Assembly: GCF_032452875.1 (NCBI RefSeq)
Contig: NC_083882.1
Coordinates: forward strand, 57,613,614 to 57,677,613
Origin: Bos javanicus
Lineage: Eukaryota > Chordata > Mammalia > Artiodactyla > Bovidae
Direction: 5' to 3'
Length of the DNA stretch: 64,000 nucleotides
Shown: one piece after another, positions 22,275 to 34,530 of the stretch
How the letters are laid out: every line of letters begins with the position of its first letter
Position numbering within the stretch: the stretch's first letter is position 1
Notes under the pieces: generated by a model
The model's input: the letters and a program-made list of their open reading frames with translations, nothing else
The model's database searches: none
What the model was told of the DNA's origin: nothing
Program-made: the position numbers and the translations under genes

Positions 22275-22500
22275 TGTGCTCTGATGTATGACACGGTCAG
22301 ACTGCATGAGTATAAACTCAGACTTTACTACTTACCTGTTCTATAACTTTATGCAAGTTACTTAGCTTCTTTGAGACTTTGTCTCCTCATCTGTAAAATA
22401 CACATTTTATTGATAACCACAGATGTTTAGACAGTTTAAATGAGGAAAGATATGCAAAGTGCATAACCTGATGTCTGATGAATAAGTATAAAATGTAATT
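22275..22500 (+). repeat. MIR SINE
   Basis: One of the clearer MIRs: 'tttactacttacctgttcta', 'gcaagttacttagcttct', 'tctcctcatctgtaaaata', then a 3' part with 'gcaaagtgcataacctg'. Confidence 0.7.
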
Positions 22501-22637
22501 GCTAGCACTTAATAAATACAACTATTATTATGTTGTTGTATTATATAAGCCATTATTATATTATTGTATTATACATATCCTCTATCTTAGATGTCTATTA
22601 TTCTTAAGCAGTAGCTTATGGTTCCTAAGAGTTTGCC

Positions 22638-23245
22638 TCAGTTCAGTTCAGTTCAATTCAGTTGCTCAGTCGTGTCCGACTCTTTGCGACCCCATGAACC
22701 AAAGCACACCAGGCCTCCCTGTCCATCACCAACTCCCAGAGTCCACCCAAACCCATGTCCATTGAGTCGGTGATGCTTTCCAACCATCTTATCCTCTGTC
22801 GTCTCCTTCTCTTCCTGCCCTCAAACTTTCCCAGCATCAAGGTCTTTTCAAATGAGTCAGCTCTTTGCATCAGGTGGCCAAAGTATTGGAGTTTCAGCTT
22901 CAACATCAGTCCTACCAATGAACACCCAGGACTGATCTCCTTTAGGATGGACTGGTTGGATCTCCTTGCAGTCCAAGGGACTCTCAAGAGTCTTCTCCAA
23001 TCACCAACATCCACTGGATCATCAAAAAAGCAAGGGAGGCTTTGGCATAGTCAAGAAAGCAGAAATAGATGTTTTTATGGAACTCTCTTGCTTTTTTGAT
23101 GATCCAGTGGATGTTGGTGATTTGATCTCTGGTTCTTCTGCCTTTTCTAAAACCAACTTGAACATCTGGAAGTTCACGGTTCACGTACTGCTGAAACCTG
23201 ACTTGGAGAATTTTAAGCATTACTTTACTAGCATATGAGATGAGT
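22638..23245 (-). mobile_element. BovB LINE, rearranged (internal deletion with inverted piece)
   Basis: Minus-strand BovB: 3' end from 22638 to about 23000, then a 34-base inverted piece (23001-23034), then RT sequence again in normal orientation (about 23038-23245). The RT core, including the YADD region, is missing. See the inverted-repeat entry. Confidence 0.93.
23001..23120. repeat. perfect 34-bp inverted repeat inside BovB
   Basis: The left arm 23001-23034 is the exact reverse complement of the right arm 23087-23120, with a 52-base spacer. The right arm is in the native BovB position; the left arm is an extra inverted copy at the deletion junction. Confidence 0.97.
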
Positions 23246-23339
23246 GTAAAAGTTTGCCTAGAGCCTGGCAAATTGGTACTGTGTATCATATTAAATACTA
23301 TTGTGCCAAGAATGTTGTAAATTGTCTTTTAAATTCTTT

Positions 23340-23590
23340 TTTTTTTAATTTTAGAGCTCATTATTAAAAGATTTCCATCACACGTCTAATATAGGTATAT
23401 TGTATCTGCTTAAAGATTATTTATATATACTAATATATCATGCACATCTTAAAGTATATTTAAATACAGACACTAAAAGAAGATCAAAGAATATATACTA
23501 TGTTATATATATTAAGACAAGATCTATATATATTTGATATATTGCATAATATATACTATATAAAACATATAGGCATATATATGCAAAGAT
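23340..23590. repeat. AT-rich block with TATA-like alternating runs
   Basis: Dense in 'atatat' runs (for example 23500-23590), low complexity, lying between a BovB and an L1. No gene. Confidence 0.8.
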
Positions 23591-23655
23591 CCAATAGACC
23601 CCAACAGATCCATGAGTGGAAAAACTCACCTTTTCACACCATTTAGAAGTAGATT

Positions 23656-25066
23656 CAGGGACCTGATTAAACTTAAAAGTTTTTCACAGCAAAGGAAACT
23701 ATAAGCAAGGTGAAAAGACAATCCTCAGAATGGGCGAAAATAATAGCAAATGAAACAACTGACAAAGGATTAATTTCCAAAACATACAAGCAGCTCATAC
23801 AACTCAATGCCAGCAAAACAAGCGACCCAATCAAAAAGTGGGAAAAAGACTTAAACAGACATTTCTCCAAAGAAGGCATACAGATGGCTAACAAACACAT
23901 GAAAAGATGCTCAACATCACTCATTACTGCTGCTGCTGCTGCTACTAAGTTGCTTCAGTCTTGTCCGACTCTGTGCGACCCCATAGACGGCAGCCCACCA
24001 GGCTCCGCCTTCCCTGGGATTCTCCAGGCAAGAACACTGGACTGGGTTGCCATTTCCTTCTCCACTGCATGAAAGTGAAAAGTGAAAATGAAGTTGCTCA
24101 GTCATGTCCAACTCTTTGCAACCCCATGGACTGCAGCCTACCAGGCTCCTCTGTCCATGGGATTTTCCAGGCAAGAGTACTGAAGTAGGTTGCCATTGCC
24201 TTCTCCATGCTCATTACTAGAGAAATGCAAATCAAAACTACAGTGAGATATCACCTCACACTGGTCAGAATGCCATCATCAAAAAGTCAATAAACAATAA
24301 ATGCTGGAGAGGGTATGGAGAAAAGACAACCCTCTTACATTGCTGGTGGGAATGTAAATTGATACAGCCACTATGGAAGATGGTATGGAGATTCCTTAAA
24401 AAACTAGGAATAAAATCACCATATGACCCAGCAATCCCACTCCTAGGCATATACCCTGAGGAAACCAAAATGGAAAAAGACACATGTATCCCATTGTTCA
24501 CTGCAGCACTATTTATGATAGCTAGAACATGGAAGCAACCTAGATGTCCATTGGCAGATGAGTGGATAAAGAAGTTGTGGTACATATACACAATGGAATA
24601 TTATTCAGCCATAAAAATGAATGCATTTGAGTCAGTTCTGATGAGGTGGATGAACCCAGAACCTATAATACAGATTGAAGTGAGTCAGAAAGAGAAAGAT
24701 AAATATCATATTCTAACACATATATATGGAATCTAGAAAAATGGTACTGAAGAATTTATTTACAGGGCAGGAATGGAGAAACAGACATAGAGATTAGACT
24801 TATGGACATGGGGAGAGAGGAGGGGAGGGTAAGATGTATGGAAAGAGTAACATGGAAACTTATATTACTGTATGTAAAATAGATAGCCAACAGGAATTTG
24901 CTGTATGGCTCAGGAAACTCAAATAGGGATGGGATGGGTGGGAAGCGGGAGGGAGGTCAAAAGGGAGGGGATATATGTATATCTATGGCTGATTCTTGTT
25001 GAGGTTTGACAGAAAACAACAAAATTCTGTAAACAATTACCCTTCAATAAAAAAAGTTTAAAAAAA
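23656..25066 (+). mobile_element. L1 LINE (second 3' UTR type), interrupted by BOV-A2
   Basis: 5'-truncated L1 covering the ORF2 3' half and a 3' UTR that differs from the copies at 14.7, 35.6 and 49.4 kb (here with 'gaatttgctgtatggctcag' and ending 'cttcaataaaaaaagttt'). Frames 23710-24072 (ending in the BOV-A2) and 24359-24736 are ORF2 remnants. An 11-base repeat with one mismatch, agaagtagatt/agaaatagatt, lies at 23645-23655 and 25067-25077. The BOV-A2 at 23929-24209 splits it. Confidence 0.93.
23929..24209 (-). mobile_element. BOV-A2 SINE inserted in L1, 9-bp target-site duplication
   Basis: Full minus-strand BOV-A2 with a GCT-repeat tail at left. The direct repeat ctcattact at 23920-23928 and 24210-24218 flanks it, and L1 ORF2 resumes on the right, so the SINE is younger than this L1. 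Confidence 0.97.
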
Positions 25067-25209
25067 AGAAATAGATTGGGAGAGAAAACCATGGGTACAC
25101 CTGATTGTGAGCTAGATGGTGAGTGTTTGAAAGTATGTTCACTGAAGTAGCATGTACTTTGTGCATTATGGACCTTGAGAGCTTGTTTGGAAATTTGTGA
25201 GTAATAATA

Positions 25210-25450
25210 ATTAACAAATATTGAATATTAAGTATTTCTAGGCATAGTGTTAAGCAAATTACATAGTTTCTCATGAAATCCATACAATCCCATATGATGT
25301 AGATATTAATTTTACACCTCATTTTACATTTGAGGAATATGAGAATAAGGAGATAAAGTAACTTGTCCTAAGTTTCCACCTAAGTTAGCCATAGAGTGAT
25401 GCTCTGAAACCATGTATCTCTCCCATGACCAGTGCTCTTTCCCATGGCAA
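25210..25450 (-). repeat. MIR SINE
   Basis: Reverse-complement MIR: 'cctcattttacatttgagga', 'gataaagtaacttgtccta', 'cagtgctctttcc'. Confidence 0.65.
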
Positions 25451-26435
25451 AATCACAATAATGATAATTACTATATCCATTATTATTAAATGCTATATCA
25501 CTGAACACATTTTATGTGCTTTAACTTTACTAAATGTTGCTTGTAGGTAACAGGATAAAACATTTGTTCAGGAATATCCTTTGGTAAGTAAGCCAGGATA
25601 TATGTCAACAAAAGTCAAAGAAACAAAAGAAATAAATTACTTTAGAGAATGGTGAGTGGTAAAAGACTAAAATGACAAGAGAAAAAAAGGAAAGAGAGAA
25701 ATAAGCTGAATGATTTGAGGCTAGGATACACTGAAAGGTAAAATGATGAGAGAAAAACTCCCTTATGATAAGGACTTTAAACAAAAGCAATATCTAATTT
25801 TTAATTAGAAATTTTGTTCTCCCAAATTGTCAGTGATTTTTACTACACATTTAAGTGCTATGTGTTTATTTAATCTCTCTCTGGATCCCCTCTAAATTTT
25901 TCTTCTCTCCCTTTCTCTTCGCTGAGAAAACCATTGCAAAACTGACAAGAGCATGAGAGAGGAGGTGGGGGTGTTCATATTCTTACACAATTCAGAAAAA
26001 GACAAAAAGCACAGCATCAAGGTTGGCCAGGAAATTCAAAACTCAGGCCAATCTGAGGAAACATTTGAAATTCCAGGGAGTGTACAATGGAGCTCCAGTT
26101 AAACCTTATTAGATCTGGAGGGTTGCATCACATTAGACTGATAATTTTTTACAACAGTCCAGTGAGGTTACTGTTATCCTGATTACATTGTACATCAAGT
26201 GAGTGTGGATCCATCAGAAGATCGCATGTTCTTAATGAGACTGTATCTAAAGATAATCAAAGAGAACCTCATCTACCCTTTCATGAGATGAAGTCAAATA
26301 AGAAATATCTTGGAAAGTAGAGCACTCTGAGACAGTCTATTAAAACGAAAAATCCTCCGATCATCACCTTACACAACAGTAATTAAAACTGTTTAAAAAA
26401 TGTTTACTGCTCACTCATTGAGCATCAGTAGCAAG
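25451..26435. other. no gene or named repeat seen
   Basis: About 1 kb AT-rich, no supported feature. Confidence 0.5.
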
Positions 26436-26439
26436 TCTA

Positions 26440-26630
26440 AGAGTTATATATCTATCATGTCTTTTAATTCTCTTTACAATCTTTTGAAAAGTATTATTAC
26501 CATTAGCCTACAGATGAAGAGACTGAGGTGTGGTTATCCAAGTATATAGAATTATATAAAAAATGGTGTGGGATTGAAACCTAGGCAGCTTGATTTTCAT
26601 TATTTTGTGATTAGCCACTATTCAAACTGC
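26440..26630 (-). repeat. MIR SINE
   Basis: Reverse-complement MIR order: 'aagtattattaccattagc', 'gatgaagagactgaggt', 'attgaaacctaggcagc'. Confidence 0.65.
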
Positions 26631-26689
26631 CTCCTTTTTGTAACAGATAATAATGACAACTATAAAGACAACATACACGGGACTTTATA

Positions 26690-26905
26690 ACAGCAATTTA
26701 TTGAGCAGCTACAATGTAGTTAATAGATATTATTGGCTACTCAACATTATAAACATTTTTCAAGATATTATCAAATTCCTCATCTTATTGTCAGGAGACT
26801 GAGCCTCAAAAGAATGTAGTAATTTGGTTAGGATCCTACAGCTGGCATCAGAAGTCAGATTCAGACTCAAGTGTGTTAGACCTCTCTTCTTCCCAGACCT
26901 CAATC
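26690..26905 (-). repeat. MIR SINE
   Basis: Reverse-complement MIR: 'attgagcagctacaatgtag', 'gagactgagcctcaaaag', 'cctacagctggcatcagaag'. Confidence 0.6.
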
Positions 26906-28109
26906 CTTTCCTAAAGTAGTGCTGAACCTTTGTTGCAGTGAATAAGTCTTTCCAGTAGATAATCGTTTGAATTTATCCCAGCTCTTTCATCTTGGAAGGA
27001 GTGCTTTGTGCATTAGAAATGTGTAGCTACAGGTTGAATGCCTTCTAAGGCCTGGGAGTTGAGTAAGAAATAATGCTCAGTTCAAAGGCATCAGAGAGAT
27101 CTCTTCTGTGGGCTAGAGGGTCAAGGGACCACCCCTCGCCCATCACAACAAAGACCACACATATAGGTCTGGAACTGTACTCTCCATATTATCTCCCTCA
27201 AACGAAAAAGAATATCTCAAGAGCCTGAGAAAATTATTGTAAAATTTCAAGCAATCATATTAGATGATCATACTATGCTAACATTGGAGTAATATCCTCA
27301 TTTCCATTCATTTATAAAAGTTTTGGAAAGATTTAATAATAATAGATTCCTAAAAACAAAATCATATTGGCTTTTCTGATTCAGGGAATTTAGCACAATC
27401 AGTCTCAAGGGCACACATGAAACTTTCTTTGGTATCTGAAATATTACTCTTCCCTGGTTTTCCCCTTACTTCTTTAATCACTTTTATTTTTTTCATTTTC
27501 TTGCAGTAATATTGCTTTTTTAACCTGTCCTTTAAACAGAGTGCCTTTCCAGAATTCCATCTTCAATCCTCTCATATTTACTCTGTTTAGTCAATATTGC
27601 TATTTGTCTCTCCAGCATTCCATTTCACTTCCTTAAAGAATGTAATGTTTTCCAGTCTAAAGTTTGAATAGGATTGATGCCCACATCTCAAGAGAATAGG
27701 CCTTTCTGGGTCTTTCCCAGTAAGCAAACTCCAGGCCTCCTTCCCAGCTATAGTAGCTGTTTCATGAAGATGCACATAAAGTCAGGTGTAAGCAAGTCAG
27801 CACATTCTGTTCCTCTAGCCAAATTAATTGGGAAGGCAGGAAACCATGATTTAAGCTGGTCAGTGAGAGCAAATCTATGGAAGGCAGAGCAGGAATCAAG
27901 AACTGAATGGAAGCTGGTTCTGGTGAGACACTGCTGAGTTTTAGGGTCAAATTTCAACTGGACCTACCCTATTTGGGGACATTTTAATTATTAAATATCA
28001 ATAGATTAGAGTTTGAGTTCAGTTTCCTGTTAGTTGCAGTCAACAGCTTCTCAGCTGATTCTGTATACCTTCCCTCTAAGGAATGAAATCCACTCTTTGT
28101 ATATAATCA
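26906..28109. other. no gene seen; possible very old repeat near 27790-27960
   Basis: Mostly single-copy-looking. The part around 27800-27900 vaguely resembles old mammalian repeats of the type 'cctctggccacagtgattgg', but I cannot name it. The short overlapping frames at 27587-27957 on both strands are not protein-like. Confidence 0.4.
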
Positions 28110-28262
28110 TTTAGCTTTCTGAGGTTCCCTGTGTTCAACAAGAAAATATTGTCAGAGTTAAATAAAATAATGTCTTAAAGTGTTTAGTGCCATGACTGGC
28201 ACATAATCAGTACTCAGTTAATAGTAGCTATTGCTGTTGTTGTTACAGATGTTATAATTATT
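28110..28262 (+). repeat. MIR SINE 3' part
   Basis: 'gttaaataaaataatgtct' then 'gtgccatgactggcacataa' and 'tcagtactcagttaatag' follow the MIR 3' half. Confidence 0.65.
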
Positions 28263-28460
28263 TATATTCCTTCACTTTTATCTTCATCTCTGAATAATGA
28301 GCTCCAGAATACAAGGTACAACTATTTACTGCACATCTCTGCTTAGATGATTCCTCAGCACTTCACACCAACCCATTCAAAATTAACTTCAGTGTTGTGT
28401 CTGCAAAACTGCTCTTCCTCTTCTGTCAGGCTGATGATGCTATCATAACACTACTGTGCG

Positions 28461-28532
28461 TGTGTGCATGCTAAGTCACTTCAGTCGTGTCGGACTCTGT
28501 GACCCTGTGGACTGTAGTCTGCCTGGCACCTC
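28461..28532 (-). mobile_element. BovB/Bov-A 3' tip fragment
   Basis: Seventy bases of the shared tip ('gctaagtcacttcagtcgtg' onward) in minus orientation. Confidence 0.8.
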
Positions 28533-28692
28533 TAGCTGCCATCAAAACTCCTAACTCTTTAATCTCTAATATTCAGCCATTATAAACTTCTATTCGTCTA
28601 CCTCTGAAAAGCCTCTAAAATTGCAGTCTTACCCCCTTTTAATTTCACTACTAGGACCTTAGTCCAAACCCTTATTTTACACATGGACTGTG

Positions 28693-28891
28693 AAAGTGAA
28701 AGTGTTAGTCACAGTTGTGGGCAACTTTTTGTGACCCCATGGACTAGCCCATAAGTCTCCTCTGTTCATAAATTTCTCCAGGCGAGAGTACTGGAGTGGG
28801 TTGCCATTTCATTCTCTAGAGGATCTTCCTGACCCAGATATCCAACCTGGATCTCTTACATTGCAGGCAGACTCTTTACCGACTGAGCGGC
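28693..28891 (-). mobile_element. Bov-tA SINE with 11-bp target-site duplication
   Basis: Minus-strand Bov-tA. The direct repeat catggactgtg lies at 28682-28692 and 28892-28902. The body is moderately diverged. Confidence 0.95.
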
Positions 28892-28939
28892 CATGGACTG
28901 TGGCAATGGCCAATTTATTTTCTGTCTCCATTCTCCAAA

Positions 28940-29700
28940 TTCTTTAGTTCTTATTCTATAGAGTTGCCGGTTCCTTCCTAAACACATTAAACCAGTCATT
29001 CATTTGCTTAAAAATCATGTAAACCATTCACAGTCTTTCTGCCTAAAGACAAATTCCAAGTCCTTAGCAAAACACATCTTGCCTTTCAAAAGGTAGCTTC
29101 AACCAGAATCTTGGTCCTCAGTTTGTGCCTTGTCCCAGATTACCCTTTACTCCAGGATTTTCATGGACCCTTATCTTTTATCAGGTCGGTCCTTATGGAA
29201 AAAGTTCTACTCATCTTTAAGACAGACCCAATGTCATTGCCTCCAGGCCTTTTCCAACTACCCAGAACAGAATTAATAACTGACTAGCCTTTACCCCCAT
29301 GGAAGATCATACATGTTGCTACTATAATATTAATCACATTATTTCTTAACTCTTTATTTATCTATCTGTAGCACTCCAGTACTGTTGCCTGGAAAATCCC
29401 ATGGACGGAGGAACCTGGTAGGCTGCAGTCCATGGGGTCACTAAGAGTCAGACACGACTGAGCGACTTCACTTTCACTTTCCACTTTCATGCATTGGAGA
29501 AGGAAATGGCAACCCACTCCAGTGTTCTTGCCTGGAGAATCCCATGGACGGAGAAGCCTGGTAGGCTGCAGTCCATGGGGTCGCACAGAGTTGGACACGA
29601 CTGAAGCGACTTAGCAGTAGCAGCAGCAGCAGCAGCAGCCTCTGTTAAACTCTGCATTCTTGAGGATAAGAGCTATGTCTTTATATCTGGAATCTAAAAA
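28940..29700 (+). repeat. L2 LINE 3' region split by BOV-A2
   Basis: The left part (to about 29369) has 'cctccaggccttttccaact' and 'tctttatttatctatctg'. The right part after the SINE resumes with 'cattcttgaggataagagct', the L2 segment that normally follows. Confidence 0.6.
29370..29637 (+). mobile_element. BOV-A2 SINE with (CAG)n tail
   Basis: Two-unit plus-strand BOV-A2, 5'-shortened, ending in a run of at least six AGC/CAG triplets (about 29611-29638). Target-site duplication not clear. Confidence 0.94.
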
Positions 29701-29754
29701 AATGAAATAAAATAACAAAGAACAAATCTCAAAATGCGTAAAGTTGTCATGTAT

Positions 29755-29955
29755 TGATCACTTCCCATGTGCCTGACTTTGAATAAATATGTTAAAAAGT
29801 GTGTCCTGTCAACCCTAAGAAATAGGTATCACTATTCCCATTTTACAGATAAGGAAATTGAGATTGAAAAAGCTGTTTTGACTTTTCCAAGGACACAGAG
29901 TTAATAAGTGCCAGAGCCAGAACACCAATCCTAGATCTATATAATTCTAAAGTTA
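29755..29955 (-). repeat. MIR SINE
   Basis: Reverse-complement MIR, well preserved in the core: 'ctattcccattttacagata', 'aggaaattgagattgaa', 'gttaataagtgccagagc'. Confidence 0.75.
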
Positions 29956-31455
29956 TCTTTCTACAAAGATGTACTGTTTTTTTGGACATGAGCTTTCTTT
30001 CTGTTTTCATATAATGAATATATTTTGATCTTACCCAGTATATATGTTTTCTTCTCCATTTAATTTCAAACTCTGAACAAGGTCATTTTCCTGCCCCCCT
30101 TTTGCTTGAAAGGTTATTATTGAATAACCTACATAACACTTTCCCTTGTTAAAATAAAACCATCTTTCTATTTTTAAGGTATAATTCCACTTTCTCTGAC
30201 TGGTGCCTAGGATGTAACAAAAATGAAAACATTGCAAGACTTTCTATTGGCTTAGGCTATAAAAGCAGGAATCCACTGAGGCCCTGCTGTGAATACCTGG
30301 TTATCATTATAACAGAATTATGGAGTAGGAATGTGATACTTTAATGAACTCTTTTTTATTTGGGGAGCTCACACTGGCCAAGGTTTGCACATAAATGCTT
30401 CTAAGACCACAGTATCTAATTAAGTAGTCATTGTACTTTACTGCATATAACACTGCATTATTATTTCTAAATGTTATTTTGACTGGTACTTGATCTCCTT
30501 CACCTTTGATTTATGTGAGTATTCTAATCTTTCCTTAGGTATGTAGCATTGTCTGCTTGCCAAATTTAGATAATTCTTGGAACAGATTCAGTTAAGCTTC
30601 ATGGTGCAGTTCCATTACAATCAAGGTCAAACATTAGCTCTTAAGTTTTCAGACCATAGGAGAAATCTGAAAGAAAATCCCATTTTCCTTCTCTCTCACT
30701 TCTCTTCTCATACCTACTTTGTCCTCTTGTAAATTCTTTATTTCATCTAGTCCATCATAAGACATAAGATTAAAACAAGCAATTCTATATTTGTACCTCA
30801 AGGGAGAATTTTCTGGATTGTTTACGGTGGGGAATAGGAGGAGAAGGAGCATTGATTTATCCATTAAAACTCAATAATATGGCCAAAGTTAGATATTGGC
30901 TATTCTTTAATTACAATTAGTGATGATATTCTTCTCTGTGTGTATAGTGTGTGAGCATGTGTGTGTGTGTCTGTTAGATGGGAGTCAAGTGTAGAGAAAA
31001 AGGGAGGGACAGAAAGAAACAGAGAGAAAGCTGAGATAGAGAGTATTGTTGCAAGAAAATTAACTTTCATCTGAAATACATATCATGGGAGGTTATCTTG
31101 CTAAGTTTAGAACCAAGATTACTTAAAATTCCATCTAGTAATCCATATGGTCTTATCTGATGACACTGGTTTGTTTAATTGTCAAGTTTTTACCTTTGAC
31201 ATCAGTTGCTCGAACCCACATTAAATGTGTAGTTCATTATAGTTTGAATAATTAGTCTTATTTATGGCTCCATTTTGTATCTAGTCTTTCACAACTTTTT
31301 GCCCACATTTAACCTGAACTAATTTATCATATTTTATTATGCCCTACACAAAATATATAGGTCTTTTGAAATTCTTTCTAGAACAAGATGGGATATAATA
31401 AATAGAAAGTGAATATGAAGTCCTTAAATTGTGAATTTAATGAATAATTATCTCA
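29956..31455. other. no gene or named repeat seen; short TG run
   Basis: About 1.5 kb of AT-rich, single-copy-looking sequence. A TG-rich run lies at about 30942-30971. Confidence 0.5.
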
Positions 31456-31459
31456 TGAC

Positions 31460-31841
31460 AATTGATGCTTTTGAACTGTGGTGTTGGAGAAGACTCTTGA
31501 GAGTCCCTTGGACTGCAAGGAGATCCAACCGGTCCATTCTGAAGGAGATCAGCCCTGGGATTTCTTTGGAAGGAATGATGCTAAAGCTGAAACTCCAGTA
31601 CTTTGGCCAACTCACGCGAAGAGTTGACTCATTGGAAAAGACTCTGGTGCTGGGAGAGATTGGGGGCAGGAGGAGAAGGGGACGACAGAGGATGAGATGG
31701 CTGGATGGCATCACTGACTCGATGGACGTGAGTCTAAGTGAACTCCGGGAGTTGGTGATGGACAGGGAAGCCTGGTGTGCTGCCATTCATGGGGTCACGA
31801 AGAGTCAGACACAACTGAGCGACTAAACTGAACTGAACTGA
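31460..31841 (+). mobile_element. BovB 3' end with (ACTGA)n tail
   Basis: A young-looking BovB tip from 'acaattgatgcttttgaact' to an ACTGA-repeat tail. The frame 31431-31826 stays open through it but encodes only the ORF2 C-terminal end. Confidence 0.95.
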
Positions 31842-32140
31842 TACCAATTTCATCTTTCTTCTTTCTCTCTCTCTCTCTTTTTTTTTTTGTTTTGTTTTGT
31901 GGACATACCAAGTGTTCCCTGTCTGCCAGAAGCCAGGAGTAGAGTGGATGTGGAGCTTGGCTCTTAATCCAAGATGTCTCTCTAACATATTTTGAGTCTT
32001 CCTCTGAAATCTCTTAAATTCACTCTGTCTTCTGCAGTCCAAGCAATTTTATTCTGTTCCTTGTTCTCTTTTACATTTATAAGCCTTTGTATCAAGCATT
32101 CTAGTTCACAAAGCATTTTGCAGTGCCTGTTAAGCAAGGT

Positions 32141-32314
32141 GTTTGGGTTTCCCAGGTGGCCCAGTGATAAAGAATCTGCCTGCCAATGCACAAGACACAG
32201 GAGACTCAGGTTTGATCCCTGGGTTAGAAAGATTACTTGGATGAGGAAATGGCAACCCACTCCAGTATTCTTGCCTGTAAAATCCCATGAACAGAGGAAC
32301 CTGTCAGGCAACTC
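32141..32314 (+). mobile_element. Bov-tA SINE, 3'-shortened, 11-bp target-site duplication
   Basis: Bov-tA starting 'gtttgggtttcccaggtggc' and ending before the usual 'ggggtcgcaaagagtc' tip. The perfect repeat ttaagcaaggt lies at 32130-32140 and 32315-32325, so the shortened form itself seems to have been inserted. Confidence 0.95.
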
Positions 32315-32394
32315 TTAAGCAAGGTCTCTGCCTCATGTCTTCATCCATTCTAATTCACCCTGCAAATCTGTACAATGTAGTTTTCTTGAAATAA

Positions 32395-32860
32395 TAATTT
32401 TATCTTGCTCAAAAACCACTTTTTGTCACTATATGGTGAAACTTCTTTGCCTAGGCTCCAATAGCTCTCATTAGCTAGCCCCTTCCTTCTTCTATAAGTC
32501 ACTTCTTTCATCTCCACATAAGCCTTCTTCTTCTGCCCTTGTTCTTCTACCTTTTCCTTGCAGAACCAGCTTCATTCCTGCTTCCCCCATGTTCGTCCAG
32601 TATTCATTACCTAGAATGCTCTGTTTCTGTCCTCCCATTCAAATCCAATCCAATTTTTAGACTCAGTTAAGCCAAGACTTCTTTCACAGAAGTCCAAAAT
32701 CTCAGAGATTGTTCCCAATCAAATGTGATAGACATTTCTTTTTTTCATTTTCTCCGACTAAAGTATGTGTTCCTTACAGGTAGGCATACTTTTGTGTCAT
32801 TCTCTTGGGGCATGTCACAAGCACAGCATTGAGAATCAGTATAAAATTAGAAGAAACTTA
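32395..32860 (+). repeat. L2 LINE 3' region
   Basis: 'ctagaatgctctgtttctg', 'aagccaagacttctttcaca' and 'gtatgtgttccttacaggta' fall in the order expected for L2. Confidence 0.5.
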
Positions 32861-32917
32861 CTGAGGTTTGCACTCTTCACATACACAAGCAAGTACTCAG
32901 CCAGGGCCATATATTTC

Positions 32918-33285
32918 TTTAAAACTTTTAATTTTATATTGGAGTGTAGCCAATTAACAATGTTGTGATAATTTCAAATGGACAGCAAAGGGACTCAGTC
33001 ATACATATGCATGTATCCATTTCCCCCCCAAATGTCCCTCCCATCCAGGCTGCCACTTACATTGAACAGAGTTCCCTGTGCTATACAGTAGCATCTTGTT
33101 GGTTATCCATTTTAAACATAACAGTGGGTACATGTTGATCCCAGACTATCTCTCCCCCGACTGTTCCCCCGGTAACCATAAATTTGTACTTTAAGTCTGT
33201 TTCTGTTTTGCAAATCAGTTCACTTGTATCATTTCTTTTAGATTCCTCATATGAGGGATGTCATATGATATATTCTAGAATCAGT
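32918..33285 (-). repeat. L1 3' UTR fragment (older L1 type)
   Basis: The reverse complement carries the L1 3' UTR landmarks 'acaagatgctactgtatagc' and 'tgatacaagtgaactgattt'. Older than the ruminant L1 copies. Confidence 0.75.
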
Positions 33286-34075
33286 GAAAGAAAAGGCTTT
33301 GAAATTCCAGGAACTCTTTCAATGGCTTGATTTGTCTAAGCAAAGATTTCATGATGATAATACTGAATCAGATTTATAATATAATCTGAGTCTCCAACAT
33401 GATCTAGAAGAAAATATCTAAGACTTTTGTTTGGTTACTATAGGCTATGATTGAATATGGTCATGGGGAAATACCTCCATTTAAAGAACTGTCAAAAAGA
33501 ATAAATTTGGATTTTTATTTTCATGTACAAGAGACTCATGTTCCTTCCCAAGAGTCTGAAAAGTTAGTCTGAGTTTCCCAAGATCCATATATCCTTAATG
33601 CTTTGTTTCCAAGGAAGTCAACTAAATGGGATGTATGTTACCATTTCCCCTTGCCCACATTTAGCATGGGTATGTGAGCTCACTCACACTGCTTGCTTTC
33701 CCTAATGCTGTGTGCAAGCCAACAACCTTTCTCAACTCAACACTCCAAACAGCCATCAGCAATTAGTCTAAGTTAGCACAAGAACTGAAATTTATTTGCC
33801 ACTCCCATCTTTAAAATAAAGTTGAACTCTAATCCAGCATTTGAAAATTTTGAATTCTCTTCCTACTTACCTTCAGAATCTTCCATATGAATCTACTCTT
33901 ACATCAACCTTTGTTTTAGTCAGTGGATCTAAATTAACTAATATAATAACAATAACTGATATTTGACAAGTTACTCTAACTCCCCACAATTCAATAAACT
34001 GGATGATGTAAAATATAGGCAACAATAGGACCTATCTATATGCATTATCTTAAAGATTAATTATATTAAATTATG
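33286..34075. other. no gene or named repeat seen
   Basis: AT-rich sequence; nothing supported. Confidence 0.5.
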
Positions 34076-34079
34076 TAAA

Positions 34080-34270
34080 GCATGTGCACATTTTGCTCAT
34101 TTAATTCTCACAACAAACCTAAAAGCTAAGTATTATTATTTCCCTTTAACAGAAGGAAAAAACCAAGTTACACAGAAGACAGCAATTCATAAATGATCAG
34201 AAAGCTCTTACTTTCTGAAATCAGGACCTAAGATGAGGCAGTTTGATTTCAGAATCTACATTCTTTATAA
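34080..34270 (-). repeat. MIR SINE
   Basis: Reverse-complement MIR: 'catttaattctcacaacaaa', 'agtattattatttccc', with a diverged right part. Confidence 0.65.
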
Positions 34271-34330
34271 TGAGATGTACAAACCTCAGCATCTCCCATG
34301 TGCCAGGCTATATGCTATATTATTGTTGTT

Positions 34331-34530
34331 TAGTTGCTAAGCTGTGTCCTACTCGTTTGTGACACCATGGACTGTAGCCCGCCAGGCTCCTCTGTCCATG
34401 GGATTTTCCATGCAACAATACTGGAGTGGGTTGCCATTCCTACTCCAGGGCATCTTGCTGACCCAGTGATCGAACCCACATCTCCTGCATTGGCAGGTGG
34501 GTTCTTTAACACTGAGCCATTGGGAAAGAC
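34331..34530 (-). mobile_element. Bov-tA SINE
   Basis: Complete minus-strand Bov-tA with GTT-rich tail at left and tRNA-like head ('gatcgaacccacatctcctg') at right. Confidence 0.93.

Noticed and set aside
27587..27957. Overlapping short frames on both strands as a coding exon
   Set aside because: Overlap on both strands without splice-site or protein-family support is typical of chance openness in a slightly GC-richer stretch.
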